Assembly (NCBI GenBank): GCA_023630585.1
Contig: CM042544.1
Location: 23,540,256-23,604,255, forward strand
Direction: 5' to 3'
Length of the DNA stretch: 64,000 bases
From: Cranoglanis bouderius
Lineage: Eukaryota > Chordata > Actinopteri > Siluriformes > Cranoglanididae
Position 1 is the first letter of the stretch. Each line of letters begins with the position of its first letter. Both the position numbers and the translations under genes were made by a program. The notes under the pieces are model-generated. The model worked only from the letters and a program-made list of their open reading frames with translations. It did not search any database and was not told the DNA's origin. This document shows, in pieces, positions 24,401 through 39,132 of the stretch.

Positions 24401-27400
24401 AACTGGGTTAGCAATTGATCTGGTATCCTGACATCGGCTACTGCTTCTCTGAAATCCTCTCCATACTGGATGTCACCCAGCTGTTGAAAGATGGGCCCAT
24501 ACTCAAACCCTGCCTGATTAAGTGTAACATATACTTGATCCCCTGGTATGACTGATTGACATCTCTTTGAAATAATGTCCAAGAGAAGGTCTTGGTGGTC
24601 AGTCACAGCTGGTCCTTTTCTGTAAGCAATGGTGCCTGATGCATGTGTTGTAGCAGAGGACTGTATCTGAAACAAAGTCTTGTCCTCATGTGGCTCAAGC
24701 TGCACTTTCAGACAGTGTGAGCTCTTACTAAGAACAAGCAAATTCTGAAAGTTTATTGTAAGTTGAAGTGAAGCGAGAGGTATCTTTGGGATCATAGATT
24801 CCATGACAGAAGCCAAAGCCAGTTCGGTGTACAGGGCACCCGGAGCAATGACTATACCATTGCTCTTGTGCTCCCAAAGGTAGGGGGTGGCTTCTAATGA
24901 CAGATTGCATTTGAACATTCTGTTATTACGTTTATGAGGAATTATCAAGGGATGGGGACAGAGAGCCATCACCTCATTTCCTTGTCTTACTTCCTCAAAG
25001 TATACATCATTTTTAGGGCAATCAAACTGATAGACTGGGTACCCAGCTGGTGGTGACTGAAACCCATTATAGAACTGATCCCAGTCTACATTGACTCCAA
25101 GTTCAAAGAGTTTGGATACAACAGTATGTAGTGCATCTTGATCTTTGTCTGGTTGGATTGAGGAGAGCACCACTGTGTCATTTCCTAATGTCTCCGAAAT
25201 GTTCCTCTGCAGAGCCCTTCTTGGGCCAATCTCAACAAAGATTATGTTCTTCCTATTACTGGCCACTGCTCTCACTGCTTGTTCAAACGCAACTGGATTT
25301 CTGATATTTCTTGCCCAGTAATCACCAGTTACAAAATCCCCCAGACTACACATCCTTCCTGTTACTGTAGAAAATAACTCACATTCCATTTCATGTTGAT
25401 TTAAAGACCCAATGCTGTCTCTAATTTGAGTCAAAACTGGATCCATCATATGACTGTGGTAGGCAGCAGGAACATCCAAGACATGAAGGAACACATTCTT
25501 TGCCTTAAACGAGTTCTTTAACATTTGGTGCACACTTTCAATAGCATCTTTCTCACCGGATAGTGCACATGACTGAGGACTGTTCAAAGCAGCTAGACAC
25601 ACTTTCCCTGTGTATGCTGGAAGAATTTTCAAAATGTCTGACACAGTTATATTACCAACAACAAGCATCTTCCCTCCAGTGACTTTGCTTTGCAGAACAC
25701 TCCGATAATAGATTACTTTCACTGCTTCCTCTAGAGACAAAAGCCCAGAGCAATGGGCTGCAGCAACCTCTCCAACAGAGTGCCCAAGTACAGCAGTGGG
25801 TCTGATGCCCCAGTGCTTTAGCAAGTGAGCTGTGGCAACCTGAGTGGCAAAAAGGAGGGGCTGGACAATGTCTGGCTTTGAGAAATCATCGTTGTCATAG
25901 CTGCTTGCTATCTTCTGTAAAATGCTTGTACTTCTGTAATTTTGAAAGTAGTTTTCTACCTCTCTGATCTTTTCTCTGAAAACAGGCTCCTCTTTCAGGA
26001 GCTGCTCGCACATGCCTCTGTATGTAACTCCATTCCCACAGAAGACGAAGACTACCTTGGGGTCTGATTTAATAGCATCAAACTTCTTGTTTAGGCTAGT
26101 TTTCAGCTGTTCCTCTAAATCTGAAAGAGATGTTGTAACATACACTTTCCTATATTTGTGTTTCATGTGACTCCTTCGGCATGCTGATGTATACAAAATA
26201 GTTGTTAGGTCAGCTTTGTTTTCTGTGCTGATTCTTTGATACGTGTCAGCAATACACATCTCAAGGGATTTACTTGTGGCAGCAGACAATGGGAACAATT
26301 TCCTTGAACCAAACCTTTCCAAGTTCGAGGATGTAGCATGTTTATATTCTCTGATTATAGCATGTGCATTAGTTCCCCCAAAACCAAAACTATTAATTCC
26401 AGCCACCCTCTCCATGGAACCAGTGCAATGCCATGTTTCAGCTTTGGTGGGAATTTTTAGATTGAGAGCTTGAACATCTATGCTAGAACTTTCCTCTGAG
26501 TAGAAAACTGAAGGTACAATGGTTTCATGCTTCATCATCAGAAGTACTTTAATCAGTCCTGCCACTCCTGCTGCAGATTCTGTGTGTCCAATGTTACTCT
26601 TAACTGAACCAATAGGGAGTGGCCCTACCTCTGAGGGTCGTGCCTTGGCAATGACTTTAGAGATGCTGTCTGCTTCTACTGAATCTCCCACTGGTGTCCC
26701 AGTCCCATGAGCCTCTACATACTGGATATCAGACAGGTAGGTCCCTGGAGAATAGATTCTATTGAGCAGCTCCTCCTGCTGGACCATAGATGGCTTCGTG
26801 ATTGGAGTGACAGTGTGGCCATCTTGATTTACTGCTGTCTTGCATACAATGCCCCATATATGGTCAAAGTCCTGAAGAGCCTTAAAAAAAAATCATACAA
26901 ATTTCTAAACATAAAAGTTGAATATACAATTTGAATGTATTATACTGTATCTATCATGCCGACATCATTCAAAATAACATACTTTTTTCAAAGTCTTTAG
27001 AAGAACTATCCCACAGCCTTCCCCTCTACCATATCCATCTGCTCTTTTCGAAAAAGGTTTACTGGTGCCTTCAGGGGAAATCATTTTAGCTTTGCTGAGA
27101 GCCACAAAGACCCGTGGCTCAAGAATACAACTAACACCTCCACACAGTGCCATCTCACAGTCACCTAGTGGGAAGAAAAAATATGTCCTAAACCAAGAGG
27201 ATTAAAAAAAACATTTTACAATGTGTATAAAACAGATTTTCCAACCACTGGTTACCTCACAGCTTGTAGCTTGAATCTTCTAAAAAAATTTTGTCTTATC
27301 TAGTTAATTCATATCATCCAGCATTTAATTCATACAATAAATTTCAGTAAAGTACAAATGATCAGACCCACCAACTAATTTCTATTTTCCTATTACTAAT

Positions 27401-27602
27401 TTCTAAAAGATTTCATATCCCTCAAGCACATCCCATACCCTTATCCCATATTAAATATCTCCAAATGAATCGTCATAAAAGAAGACAATAATCAGACACG
27501 CTAATAATAATACTACAGTGGTTGTGGAAAAATAAACCCATGTTATCAGGGGCTATCAAGCTATTTGCTTTTATTGCAGAAACCAGATAGCATAAGAATT
27601 TG

Positions 27603-27658
<56 letters not shown>

Positions 27659-29728
27659 TAGTAAAGTAGTCTTGGAAACAATGCTTAGCTCTGTTGTGCT
27701 GCAAAAACCTCATCAAAACAGACAGAACTTTGCTCAATGTCCAGAGTTTGAATATTTATGTTTTATTAGCTTCAGTTACTACAGTCACTCATTTTCTCCA
27801 AGGGGGCTGTAGTCTTGTGGTACTTTAAGTTATGAAAGGCCTTACCTTGTCTGATTGCTTGACAAGCAGAGTGGACTGCAACTAAGGAGGAGGAGCAGGC
27901 ACTGTCAATGGCAAAAGAAGGCCCAGTGAGGTTGAATGTGTAGGAGATCCTGTTGGCTGCTATACTCATAGCTGTCCCTGTGCCATTGTAATGGGTTATT
28001 GTACTCGGGCTGTTGTTCAGTAGTGTTTCATAGTCTCTGTTCATGAGCCCTGAAAAACAGCATGACCAGAATATGTGTATACACAGCTGCTGCACCTGAT
28101 ACAATACTGTGTCAGTGACTGCTGTACTAAGAATTGTTCACCAACCAAATGTCTGTCCTGCTTTCTTTCCTCTAACTTTCCAGACTAAATACTAAAATAT
28201 ACTGAAATACTGTTGTTGTTGTTGTTGTTGCTATTATTACCTATGTAAACACCTGTTCTGGAGCCACTGACTTTTTCCATGGGAATACCAGAATCCTCCA
28301 GCGCTCTATAGGAACACTGCAGAAGAAGCTTCTGCTGGGGGTCCATTAAATTAGCCTCGGCTTCAGAGATGCCAAAAAACCTGTGATCAAACTCATTGAA
28401 CCTGGTAGAAAAGAAGCAGAATACCTCATAATTAATCTTTTAATTTCTGTAACTCGGAGAATCAAATTGTTGTAACCGAGAAAATAATGTATTATTTCTA
28501 CAGTTGACTTTTTATTGATCATATTTTTCTACTCATCATTATTCCAAAGAAAGCTGAGAAGATAGCAAATAGCAAATACTGTAAAATATCCACAATACTA
28601 AGAAATGTTTATACATATTTGAACCCTTTTATTAGGGTTTTTGTGGCTCTGACCTAAAGCAGAATTTAAAAATTAGGTAAACTGTGCATGGGACCAGGAT
28701 TACTACATGGTTTTAAAGTTAACCAAAGCATTGAAACTGAAAATCCAACTGAATCCAAACCCAAGTGCACAGAGCTTCAACTTGTAGCAGATCAATGACT
28801 CAAAGCCTACTACTAAAAGCATTATGGAGTTTTCGGAGTCAAAAAGTGGAATGTGTTTAACTGGCCGGGCCACTCACGTGAACTGAACCCCAGTGAGCAT
28901 TATAATTATTGAGGAGAAAATGGAAGGCTTAAACCCCCATGACAAGTAGTGAACTAATTATCACTGAATTACAGTCTTCAGATTAAAGCTTTCTCTCAGG
29001 GCAGATACACTTGGTGTTGTTCACTGATCAAAGACTTCTGCCAGTTATTTACAGCTAACAAATAAACACGATGATTTAAATTAATGGAACTTTGTCCAAT
29101 TAACCAACATCCATGCAAACTATTAAGAGCCATAAATACTAAATAAACGCTCAAGGTTATATAGGCACTCTGCATGTCAACCTCATAGTCATTGTATGAG
29201 TTCAGCTTCAGTTTGTTGAAATATCAAAAGCCTTTTCACTGAAGCTTGTACATAACAGTAAAAAATAAAAACAGATTTAGCAATAGGATAATTATCTTTA
29301 CAGATAGCACTTTTAAAATGAACAAAACAGTCTTAAACGCAAGTTTTAACAAGCAGGGGCACAAGAAAATGAACAAGAAAAAGAAGAAAGAATAAGAAAA
29401 CAGAAGAAGAAGAAGAAGAAGAAAAAAAAAGAAGAACCATAATGACTTACCCATCTATGAAAGCAGCTTTAGTAGTTTGTATTTTCCCAAGAATAGTGTC
29501 ATCAGGATCGTACCACTGTGTTACATCAAATCTCTGCTCTGGAATATCCACAGTACAATTTTTCCCATCAACGAGAACTTTCCAGAAATTGTCAAGTCCC
29601 TCACCTGCAAGGATGCCACACATAAGTATTTATGTACAATACTCAGGGGAGAATCTATGTGGAAAGCACTGGCACTTACCCCCTGGGAAGCTACACCCAA
29701 TGCCAACTACAGCAATATCTTCATCCAT
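21412..29728 (-). CDS. pks1: Animal FAS-like type I polyketide synthase, copy B
   Basis: Coding exons, 5' to 3' on the minus strand: 29680-29728, 29451-29604, 28241-28401, 27846-28049, 26983-27164, 21412-26880. Intron positions and phases are identical to copy A, giving 2072 aa. Catalytic set: ketosynthase Cys173 (DSACSSS), His308, His349; acyltransferase Ser618 (GHSVGE); dehydratase His921 and the HPVVLDYF motif; ketoreductase SGGLSGLG and Tyr1877; carrier Ser2030 (LGIDSML). The enoylreductase-like segment again lacks a GxGxxG loop, and there is no thioesterase. It is transcribed toward copy A, so the pair is an inverted tail-to-tail duplication. By eye it is roughly 60-70% identical to copy A in protein, except for a 425-bp almost identical block at 26438-26862. 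No frameshift or stop was found, so I judge it functional. Which copy is the orthologue of the single pks1 described in other fishes cannot be decided here. Confidence 0.93.
27607..27656. repeat. (CA)n microsatellite
   Basis: About 25 AC units in intron 4 of pks1 copy B. Confidence 0.95.
28211..28230. repeat. (TGT)n microsatellite
   Basis: Short trinucleotide run ten bases beyond the donor of copy B exon 3. Confidence 0.85.
29402..29430. repeat. (GAA)n tract
   Basis: A purine-rich tract in intron 2 of pks1 copy B, about 20 bp past the exon 2 donor. Confidence 0.85.
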
Positions 29729-29862
29729 ACTGTTTGCATCATCAACAATTCTTTACAGATAAAAGCTTTGGCACCACTGTATATACAGCTTCATCATCAC
29801 TGTTCCTGTTACAGATCAGAATGCATGTGCCCATATCCATGCCTGCACTACATCCCAGGGCC

Positions 29863-29870
29863 TTTATAAA
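29863..29870 (-). promoter_or_regulatory. TATA box of pks1 copy B
   Basis: On the minus strand the sequence reads GCTTTATAAAGGCCC about 135 bp upstream of the ATG at 29728. This mirrors the TATA promoter of copy A. Initiation would fall near 29835. A 5' UTR intron, as in copy A, may or may not be present. Confidence 0.5.
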
Positions 29871-31938
29871 GCTTCCTCATCAGCGACAATTGGTTAAAGT
29901 CTCTTTCCAGAGAGGGATATTAGGTTACATGCAGGTTCTTCATACAACCCACAATTAAGGTGGTTTGAAACAAAAGCCATTAATTGCATGGCTGGGCAAA
30001 GATAAAAAAAAAAAAAAAAAAAAGGCATTTAGGGGCACTTCCTATAAGGGGACATAATGGAGGCATTTTCCTCCAATTTCCTCAACAATACAGTGGCATT
30101 ATAGAATTGTGATCAATTAGAAGAGCTTTTATGTCATCATGCATCACTGATGAGAAAATCACCAAGCAGAAAATTACCCTCCCCAAAACAGATCGGTTTC
30201 CTCTGTGTTTGTTCTTTACAGACAGTATGGGCATTTAAAGTAGTTGCCTCTTATTATTTTGAGGTAAGGGGATATCTTGGATTATTTATTTTATAAATTA
30301 AGTTTCTAACAATTATGCTAAATCACTTAAGTACTGCTGACCGTTCCATTACAGGGCATTTCTTAGTTATTTCTCTCACATTCTAAAAGCATTCTTGCTA
30401 GAATCTGGTACATTTACCTTCTCTGTTAGAAAAAAAAAAAAAATCTCACACTTCCCATTTTGTCCATTTCCAGCACACTTTATTAGTTATTCATCATTGC
30501 TCATTTTTTAACTAGGCAAATAATTCTCCACAAGGACTAATTCACAGAGCAGACAGACAACATTACATAGACTCTTATATACAGGGTTGCAATCACAGCT
30601 CCTTTCCCAGCCACAAAACTGGCCACAATTAATCAGGTGAATACAGATGACTTCCATCAGCACCATGTCAAACTAATGTTAGACAAATAAATAGATCATA
30701 AGTAAAAATCAGATTTGTTTGTATACAACTAAAATCACCTAACAGCTGATATAAAAACACAAAAGAAAACTTTGGTACCTAATCCTGCAATCCTTTGTCG
30801 ATGTTCATCACTTCAGCCTTTAATTTCTTCAGGAAAAAAAAAAAAATGTCTGAAAATTTCTTATTCTTGGAAAATAGGACAAGTATTCACAATATAAATG
30901 GTTTCCTCATTTCCCAAAAATGTTTCAGAGATAGAAGTTGCTCCTTAAAAAAAAAAAACAATACTTAGATCTTTAGCATATTATTGAAGTAATGTTCTGA
31001 TGTTACATTCTTGGTTCAGATTTAATGAGATGAGTGAATGAATGCTGAGTAAAATTAAACCTATTGGACTGCATCTGTTTGTCCAACAGGACACATAAAA
31101 TATTCAGCTAGTATGTGCCAGTCTGCCAGATTCAAGGATAACTTGAAGTACACTACAACTGTGGTCACAATTATTTTGCAAAGCAATTTTTTTAAATGTG
31201 AAATATTTTCACTGCAGCTTGATTTCATCTAGAAAGAGTATAGTTAAAAGAAAGTTTTTATTATTATTATTTATCTGTTTTTATTATGTGCTTTGATTCC
31301 ATATTATAGTCATGTAATACTGTTAGATTAGATCAATAAGATCATGGCTCTACTGAAATATAGAGGTCGGTTTCTGTGGAATGCAAATTCCCGACTGTCA
31401 GTCATGGCTAGATCGCCAGTGGCAAAACTTGCATTCTTATTTTCACTCTGTTTTACAGGACTTTGTAACAGCGAATGAGAAGTGCACAAGGTAGAATGGG
31501 GTAACCATGCCTTTCTGCACACACAGGATGGTCAAAAATGTTTATTGACCGCTAATTTCCTATATGCATTGGCAGAGTTCATTTGTCAGAAGAGTAGCTG
31601 TTTTTGCAAAAGTGGAAATACATAATAAACTGTGCTGGTACATAAAGGCTACAAAGAAATTGAAACTGCAGGCATTTTTTAAAAAAACATTGACTTGGGA
31701 AATTAGAATAACCCAAATAGCTCTATGAAGGTGTCTTTGAAATTGGTTTGGCCTTCCAATTATGGAACATTATAGGACTGAAAATTAAACAGAACATTTC
31801 TCAGTATATTTGTTTCTGCTGATTGAGGACGATGGAAGAACTGAACATTATATTAGTGTCCTTCCTTATTCAATCACCTTTGTTTAAATGAATATGAATG
31901 AATGTCTTCAGCGCTTTTTGACATTCTTGAGAACAATA
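29871..31938. other. Intergenic region between pks1 copy B and yme1l1
   Basis: Upstream flank of copy B and 3' flank of yme1l1. It holds A-runs at about 30003-30023, 30428-30442 and 30834-30845. No exon or named repeat was recognised. Confidence 0.5.
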
Positions 31939-34900
31939 TCATCTGGGGTCTAGAGATTTGCCCTCCAGAACCATCTGAATTTCTTTTGCATCCAGAGTCT
32001 CATAGGTGAGCAGAGCGTCTGCCAGTTTTTTGTGCTCTTTGCTATATGTCTTGAGGAGTTTCTTAGCACGCTCATATGAATCCTGATGAAAAAAAGTAGA
32101 AGAACAGAACACAGAGAGTATCAGCATGTGTACACCTTAAGACTATGAGCATGCTTTACTGAGTGACCGTGAGACTGAAAGATACCTGTAGCAGCATTCT
32201 GACTTCCTGGTCAACAGCGGCTTGCGTTTCTGGGCTATGTTTGGACAGGTCAGAGTAGGTCATGACACCCAGCTGGAAAAGGCAGAGAAAAAACAGGTTC
32301 AGACTGATTATGTTACACAGTGAAATAACAGTGGACAACTTCCTAGAATTGGTTGAATAAAGCCTGTTTTATATTTCTGTATTGACAAAAGTGCACAATG
32401 TGACACAGAGAAGGCTTATTTGTAAACGTGGCATGCAGACATGCCTTGATGCTCTGGCTCGCTTTCCTCCAGGGAGTTAACTGTGCATTATGTGTGTCTA
32501 CGGTGCTGTGCATCAACCCGGCATTTAGGTGAAAGCTGACTATCTGGAGGTGAGGTGCGTCCTGTTGTGTACCCGGAAACATTGCGAGGAGACGTTGTGA
32601 CCTTTCTTCCCCTGGGTTTAACAAGGGTTTTAGAGTAATATTGCTCCAAATATGTCTCAAGTGCAAAGGTCAAATGTTAACAATAAAGCATAAACAATAA
32701 ACATCAAATCCAATCAAATTTCCGTCTTCCATAGGCTTGGGACATGCTCCCCCAATGATCAAGTAGATCAGGGTTTTTTTTTTTAATCCCCCTGTGTTTC
32801 ATGTTTGAATCACACACAGGATATGATCACATTATGGTCCTTTTCAAAACAAAGATACATCCATGTTGCCTTCTATTTATTATTCCTACAGTCAAATACA
32901 GAACTCTGCTTCGCTTTTGCAGTGTTTTTGCGGTCTCTTTAATTCTGATTTAGTTCATACAGCACTGTCCCCTAGTGTACACACGTTAAATTAAGTCACG
33001 TTAAGTATGAAAACTGACCCCATTTGAATGTCTACAAACTACGTCCTGTCGTGCTTGCAGATATGCTTTCGCTTATATGTAAATCAGCCCTAATCTTCTA
33101 AATATACACTTGGACAGTATAGTATTAAATTTTCCTTACTGGGTTATAGGTTAATCAAAACAGACATTAAATGTTAGCTTAGACGAAGCTCTAATATTAG
33201 AAGTATAGGAACCATAGAAGACCTGCTCATGAATTTTCTCCCTTTGCTGTCAATGAAAATGAGCAATCAAATGTTTAAAAAGTCCTAATGGAATTTAAAG
33301 TCAACCAGCTACCCATTACATAAACTTAATCTCTCAGTACAAAGTTTTGCATCATAAACATTAAATACACGTCATTCGTTAAACCAAGAATTCATAAAAC
33401 ACAGGCTAATCATGAAACTTTACCAAGCATTTTAATCAGTAGTCATACCTTGTCGCTCATACCAAAGCGTGTAACCATCAACTTTGCAATCTTAGTGGCT
33501 CCATCAAAATCACTTGATGCTCCTGTAAAAAATGAACAATATTTTATGAGTGACCTAACTAAACATAAGAAACCAATCTGCCATCAGCACAGACGCTCAC
33601 CCGTAGTGATGTTTTCATCCCCAAAGATGAGCTCCTCTGCCACCCTGCCGCCCATGCTGACATCCATCTGAGCCAACAGCTGAGCTCGAGTCTCACTCCA
33701 CCGATCGTTTTCAGGGAGCATAGATACCTGAGTGCGAAGATATAAGTACATAAACGCAAATACAAATAATGTTTTTGGGAAACATTATTTTAGCACTGAC
33801 AATAATAAAAAACTGTTGTCTTAGTGATAATTACATGACCAAGGGTTGGTCCTCGTGGCATAATAGTAGCTTTATTTATGGGCATGGCATCTTTAGTATA
33901 ATATGCCACAATAGCGTGCCCAGATTCATGATATGCAGTGATTGTCTTGTTTTTCTTGTCGATCTCCACACTCCTGCGCTCTGGGCCTGGTGAGAAAGTG
34001 TCAGAAATTAGTTGCTTGGGGTCAGGTCCTCAATCTGTAATGCCTCAATCATGTGCACACAATGTGAAGCCTCACCCATTAGGATCTTGTCTTTTGCAAA
34101 CTCCAGTTCCTTTATTGTCACCATCTCCTTTCCATCTACAGCAGCCTTTAGTGCAGCCTGATTCACCAAGTTCTCCAGCTCTGCTCCAGAGAAGCCCACT
34201 GTTCCCCTCGCAATAATTTCTGCATCCACATCTAGAAATATGCACAAAAAAACAAACAAAAAAAAAAACATTTATTAAAAATATATATATATATATATTA
34301 TACAAATTTGTATTTTTCCTCATACATAATAATATTACAATATTTTCCTCACCAGGGTCCACCTTGATTTTCTTCAAATACCAGTTGAGGATCTCAGTGC
34401 GTCCTTTTACATCAGGTCTGGGGACTGTGACTTGCATGTCAAACCTCCCAGGTCTCACGAGAGCACTTAATACACACACGGACACATGCACACAGACAAG
34501 ACAGAAAATAGGTCATAAAAAAAAGGCTAAATAGGTTGTACTATACTCTCATTACACTTTTTCTTGGTTCATGAGGTGAGTGGGAGGTCTTCATTTAAAA
34601 CACACTTTAAAAGACACACTGGGTTCTTGCTGTTTACTATTAAAAAAGAAATCCAAACCTTTTTCAGAATTTTTTAATTTTTTTTTTCTTAAAACAAGAC
34701 AGATTGTTAACCTTCCAGACTTTCCATGTTCAGTTTGGTCTTTTCACCATTAAATATAATCATAAAAAGGGAAAAAAATATTACATTTGATTAAAATGTG
34801 CAATAGGGTGTTAGTGTAGAAAATAAGGTGATGTTTAATGATATTGCATTTAGAACCTTAGATGTCCTGCATCTTAGGTGGACATCATTCATACCCAAAA

Positions 34901-36934
34901 TGTTTTCTGAAACCCCATACTTGTCCATTCTTGTGCAAGACCCTTTCAGGCTTCAGAGGTATGCTTACCTCTCCATTAAATGTTTTTTTTTTCTTTTTAA
35001 ATCATGATTTAAACCTATTTTCAAAACAATGCACTTACTTGTCCAAAGCTTCTGCAAAATTTGTTGCCCCAATAACAATAACCCCTTCATTTGGTTTAAA
35101 CCTGAAATTATACAATAAATAATAAAAAGGATTAGAATAAAAACCCATACTTATTTCTGTAATTACTTTGACAACAGCACAACTACTAACCCATCCATTT
35201 CTGCAAGGAGCTGGTTAATGGTCTGACGTGAATATGGATGCATGGGTGACTCGATCCGCTTTCCACCCACACTGTCTAACTCATCAATAAAGATCACACA
35301 GGGGGCATTAGCTTTAGCCTCTTCTGCAGGAAAAAGTTAAAAATAAATAAATAAATAAAAAATTCAATGTGTTTCACTGAATAAACAAGAATTTAGCTTG
35401 TATAACAATAATCTTCACAGACATAAGTATGCAACAGAGACAGGGGTGTACCATCCTAAAAGCACTTTATACTCACTGAATAGGTTCCTGATGCGACTTG
35501 CTCCAACACCCACAAACATCTCATCAAACTCCGACCCCGACGCATAGTAGAATGGCACATCTGCCTCCCCTGCCACAGCTCTGGCAAGCAGAGTCTTTCC
35601 AGTACCAGGAGGACCGACCAGGAGGACTCCTGCAAACATGAGAACTCAGTCAAAGCCTTCAAAGCACAAGGCATTTATTTTATTAACCAGGGGACTTTTA
35701 AAATTCTATATCTATACCTTTGGGTAGCTTTCCACCAAGTGCAGTAAATTTCTGTGGATTCCTCAAGAACTCAACAATGTCTTGAAGCTCACTCTTTGCC
35801 TCCTCAACACCTTTCACGTGCTCAAAGGTGACGTTCTTCATTTGGATTGGATCCAGTGCGGCATCCAGACCAGATGTAGTACGGAATCGTACTGTTAATG
35901 AACAAAACACAATGAGGAAAAGTGAAGTTTGCAAAGAAGCATCGATGAAACATAATTAATGGACTTTAGTAATCAGTTTAGTTGTATCAGTTTGAGACAG
36001 GTCAGCTTTTTGATCGACTTTGCGTAGACCAAACTTGAACATGCAATACAATTTTTGAGCACTATTCACTGTAAGAAAACAGGGTTTGTGCCAAGCATGT
36101 GAACATTGAGAATGAGTAAGATGGGAAACAAACCAGGATCAGAAAATGAGCATTTACCCGAGAGAAATGGGGTTCTTGACAAACCATAGATGCCAACAAG
36201 CAGGAGGACGAGCAAAATCAGACGAGTCCTCTTAAGTGACTCTGTGAAAAACAATAGTATTTCTTGTGATACACAACTCATTTTCACATAAGCACTTCAC
36301 CTATACAGGGCACATAAAAATGCTTGTGTAATTACAAATGTTAACGATGAAAATGTATTGTTAATGCTAGCCTTGATGAATGCATATTAAAGATGGAAGT
36401 AAGCAATTATTTTAGTATGTAGTATTTATGGCATAAGCAAAACTTTATAAATGATCAATAAGTATTAGTGTCTCAAAGAATATTTAAAGGGTCCTGCCTT
36501 GTGTCTTCTGCATTAGGGCTTGAGATTTCATGAAGCCCTCTGTAAAACCAGTCTTAAAGGCATCTTGCTGATTTTCTGGAAGATTCCTCTGTTTTATTAA
36601 GTGGTCAAGGCTCTCAGCATCAGCTTTATCCCTCAAGAGAAGACCCTGCAAAGCAGGAGGAATGTAGAAAGAGACATCCAAGGGTGTACGGAGAGAGAGA
36701 GACACTTCTTTCACAAAACAATTATGACAAAATCATTTAACAATTCAGTATAACTGCACTCTTTCTCATGTGATCTTGCTTAATTATATACACTCAAGAC
36801 TGCTTCCTAACCTTTATAAATATTGGGGCATAGCTCTCTGATTCTGCTGGACTCTCATAGCTGGTCTGAAGGCGCCTGGTCTTGGACCTCAGAGTCTTAA
36901 AACCTCGGCTTTGGACCCACACTTTACAGAGAAA

Positions 36935-36997
<63 letters not shown>

Positions 36998-38882
36998 CTG
37001 CATTGTATGGAAAAAATGTATAGAGTAAAATGAAAACAATGTACGGAGTATAAATAGCTAGATTGTGTTAAATTACAGAAAGACAGTTGACCTTCTTTGG
37101 ACATTATGGGTCAAAACTTTAAGAATAAATTTAGATTCTCTGCATTACCTTGCAAGTGCTGAAGATCTGAGCAAAGAGCCTGAAGAGGACGGGAGTTTTG
37201 TCTATGGAATATTGGATAGCCAAAGAGTCCTGGCATTCTCTGAGAGAAACCTGTTAAACCAAACAGTAAAAAACTCCATTATTTTCTTGTCAAATTATAA
37301 AATAAACAACCCAGCACATCATGAACAAATGGCTGTCACTGTAACACGTTCTTCCAGTAAAATTTTGAAACCGAAGCAACCTTTGAAAAACACTGTGGAT
37401 TGCAGAACCTCTTACCATGTTTATTGTGATAGAAGGAATCTGTGGAGACGTGCGACGTTCTCCATCTCGAAGATCGAAGACAGACCCTAAGGTCTGAGCT
37501 CTCTTTGGGAGCTGGTGTGGGCAGCAGCCTGTTTAACAGCTCATTGACTCCACTTAGCCTCAGCTCTGAGATCCCCAGATCTTTATGGATTTGCTTAAGC
37601 TGCAGGATAGTCATTGACAAGCAGGATCACCAAAATATTGTACAAATATGTAAATGTTTGGGTAAAAACATGCCAGAAGAAATGTTCCCAGGGTAGCTTC
37701 TGAGGAGCTTAAACATAACTACAAGTTTATCTCTATATATGTGAAGCCTATGCGTGTGATTCAGAATTTTGTTTGAAACAGTTAGTAGCAAGTAAACATG
37801 GTTGGCAGATGCCTTGTCCTGTGAAAGTATATGGCTCTTGGACTAGGGACAAAAAACCCCACCATACCCATACCAAAACCTCTACCAAATATGGTAGCAG
37901 CAAATTCGAATCATCCAGAAAAAAAAAAAAAAAAAAAAGGAAGACATTTCACAGCTGAGAAAAAACAAACAAACAAAAAAAGTAATCCGTTGCAGTTGGG
38001 TGTTAAATCTACCACATAAGCTATTGCTAACAGTTAAATAAGTTAAAAGGGCTTTTAATAACACTCACTGACTACTTTAATAGACACGCCACGTTGTTTG
38101 TCCACATTGCAAGTGTCCTTCTAAAGACTATAACTCACCTTTTGACATTTACATCGTCACATAGCAGACCCTCTTACACAAAGTGACTTAGAAAATGTGC
38201 AAACAGATCTGAAAAGATTAACCAAACCTAAACAACAAGAGTTGAATTACCCATCTCTACTCTTGCCCGTTTAAAATAATATTCTAGCAGCTTCCCCAAG
38301 TTATAACAGGTGAACTGCCGATAGGAAATTTTAACGTTGTCCTCTATAAAAATAGGAACGTGGAAACAGATACAAGACTGGCTTGTACAGTTACAGCCAT
38401 ATTTTTGCATACTGTTATTATTCCTACAGTATGCAATGACTGATATTAAATTATGGAAGAGAATCATGTGTAGTGTATAGTGTTAGAGGGTTTGTATAGT
38501 GATGCCGTGTACCTGTGTGTCAGGGGTGTTGGGCAGTACGTGCTGATCAGGTGAACGCTCTCTGTGTAGTCTCTGAACTGCGGCAGTAGCGGTGGAGCTG
38601 GCTGACGCTTTCAGTGAGTGCAGGGCATTAATAATATGGCTCAGTGGCACAGTTACCTGAAGGACAGAATACAAACATAACAAAATGGTCAGTAATTCAG
38701 ACTACACTTGATCTGTGCAAGACCGTGGTTCTCAAAGTGGGGTTTGTGAAGCATAGCCTGAAGTCTGCGATTTCACAAGCCCTCATTATCAAAGTTAGTA
38801 CATTTTTTTATTCAGTGCTTTTGTCCCAAAAGTCTCTGTACATAGGGGAAATCAACACTTTTTAGCAAAATGTCTTCCAAAA

Positions 38883-38946
<64 letters not shown>

Positions 38947-39076
38947 TAGAATATATTTTTCATATAGCCTTTAAGAATGCCTTTGACAAATGAAGAAGGT
39001 ACTGAAATCATTCTCATGGCTGGATCGGGAAGCTGTCGAAAAGGTTGCGATGGACTTTAACAGGAAACATGGCAAA

Positions 39077-39132
<56 letters not shown>

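Noticed and set aside
21412..26787. Possibility that pks1 copy B is a processed pseudogene
   Set aside because: It retains all five introns at the same positions as copy A and has no stop or frameshift.
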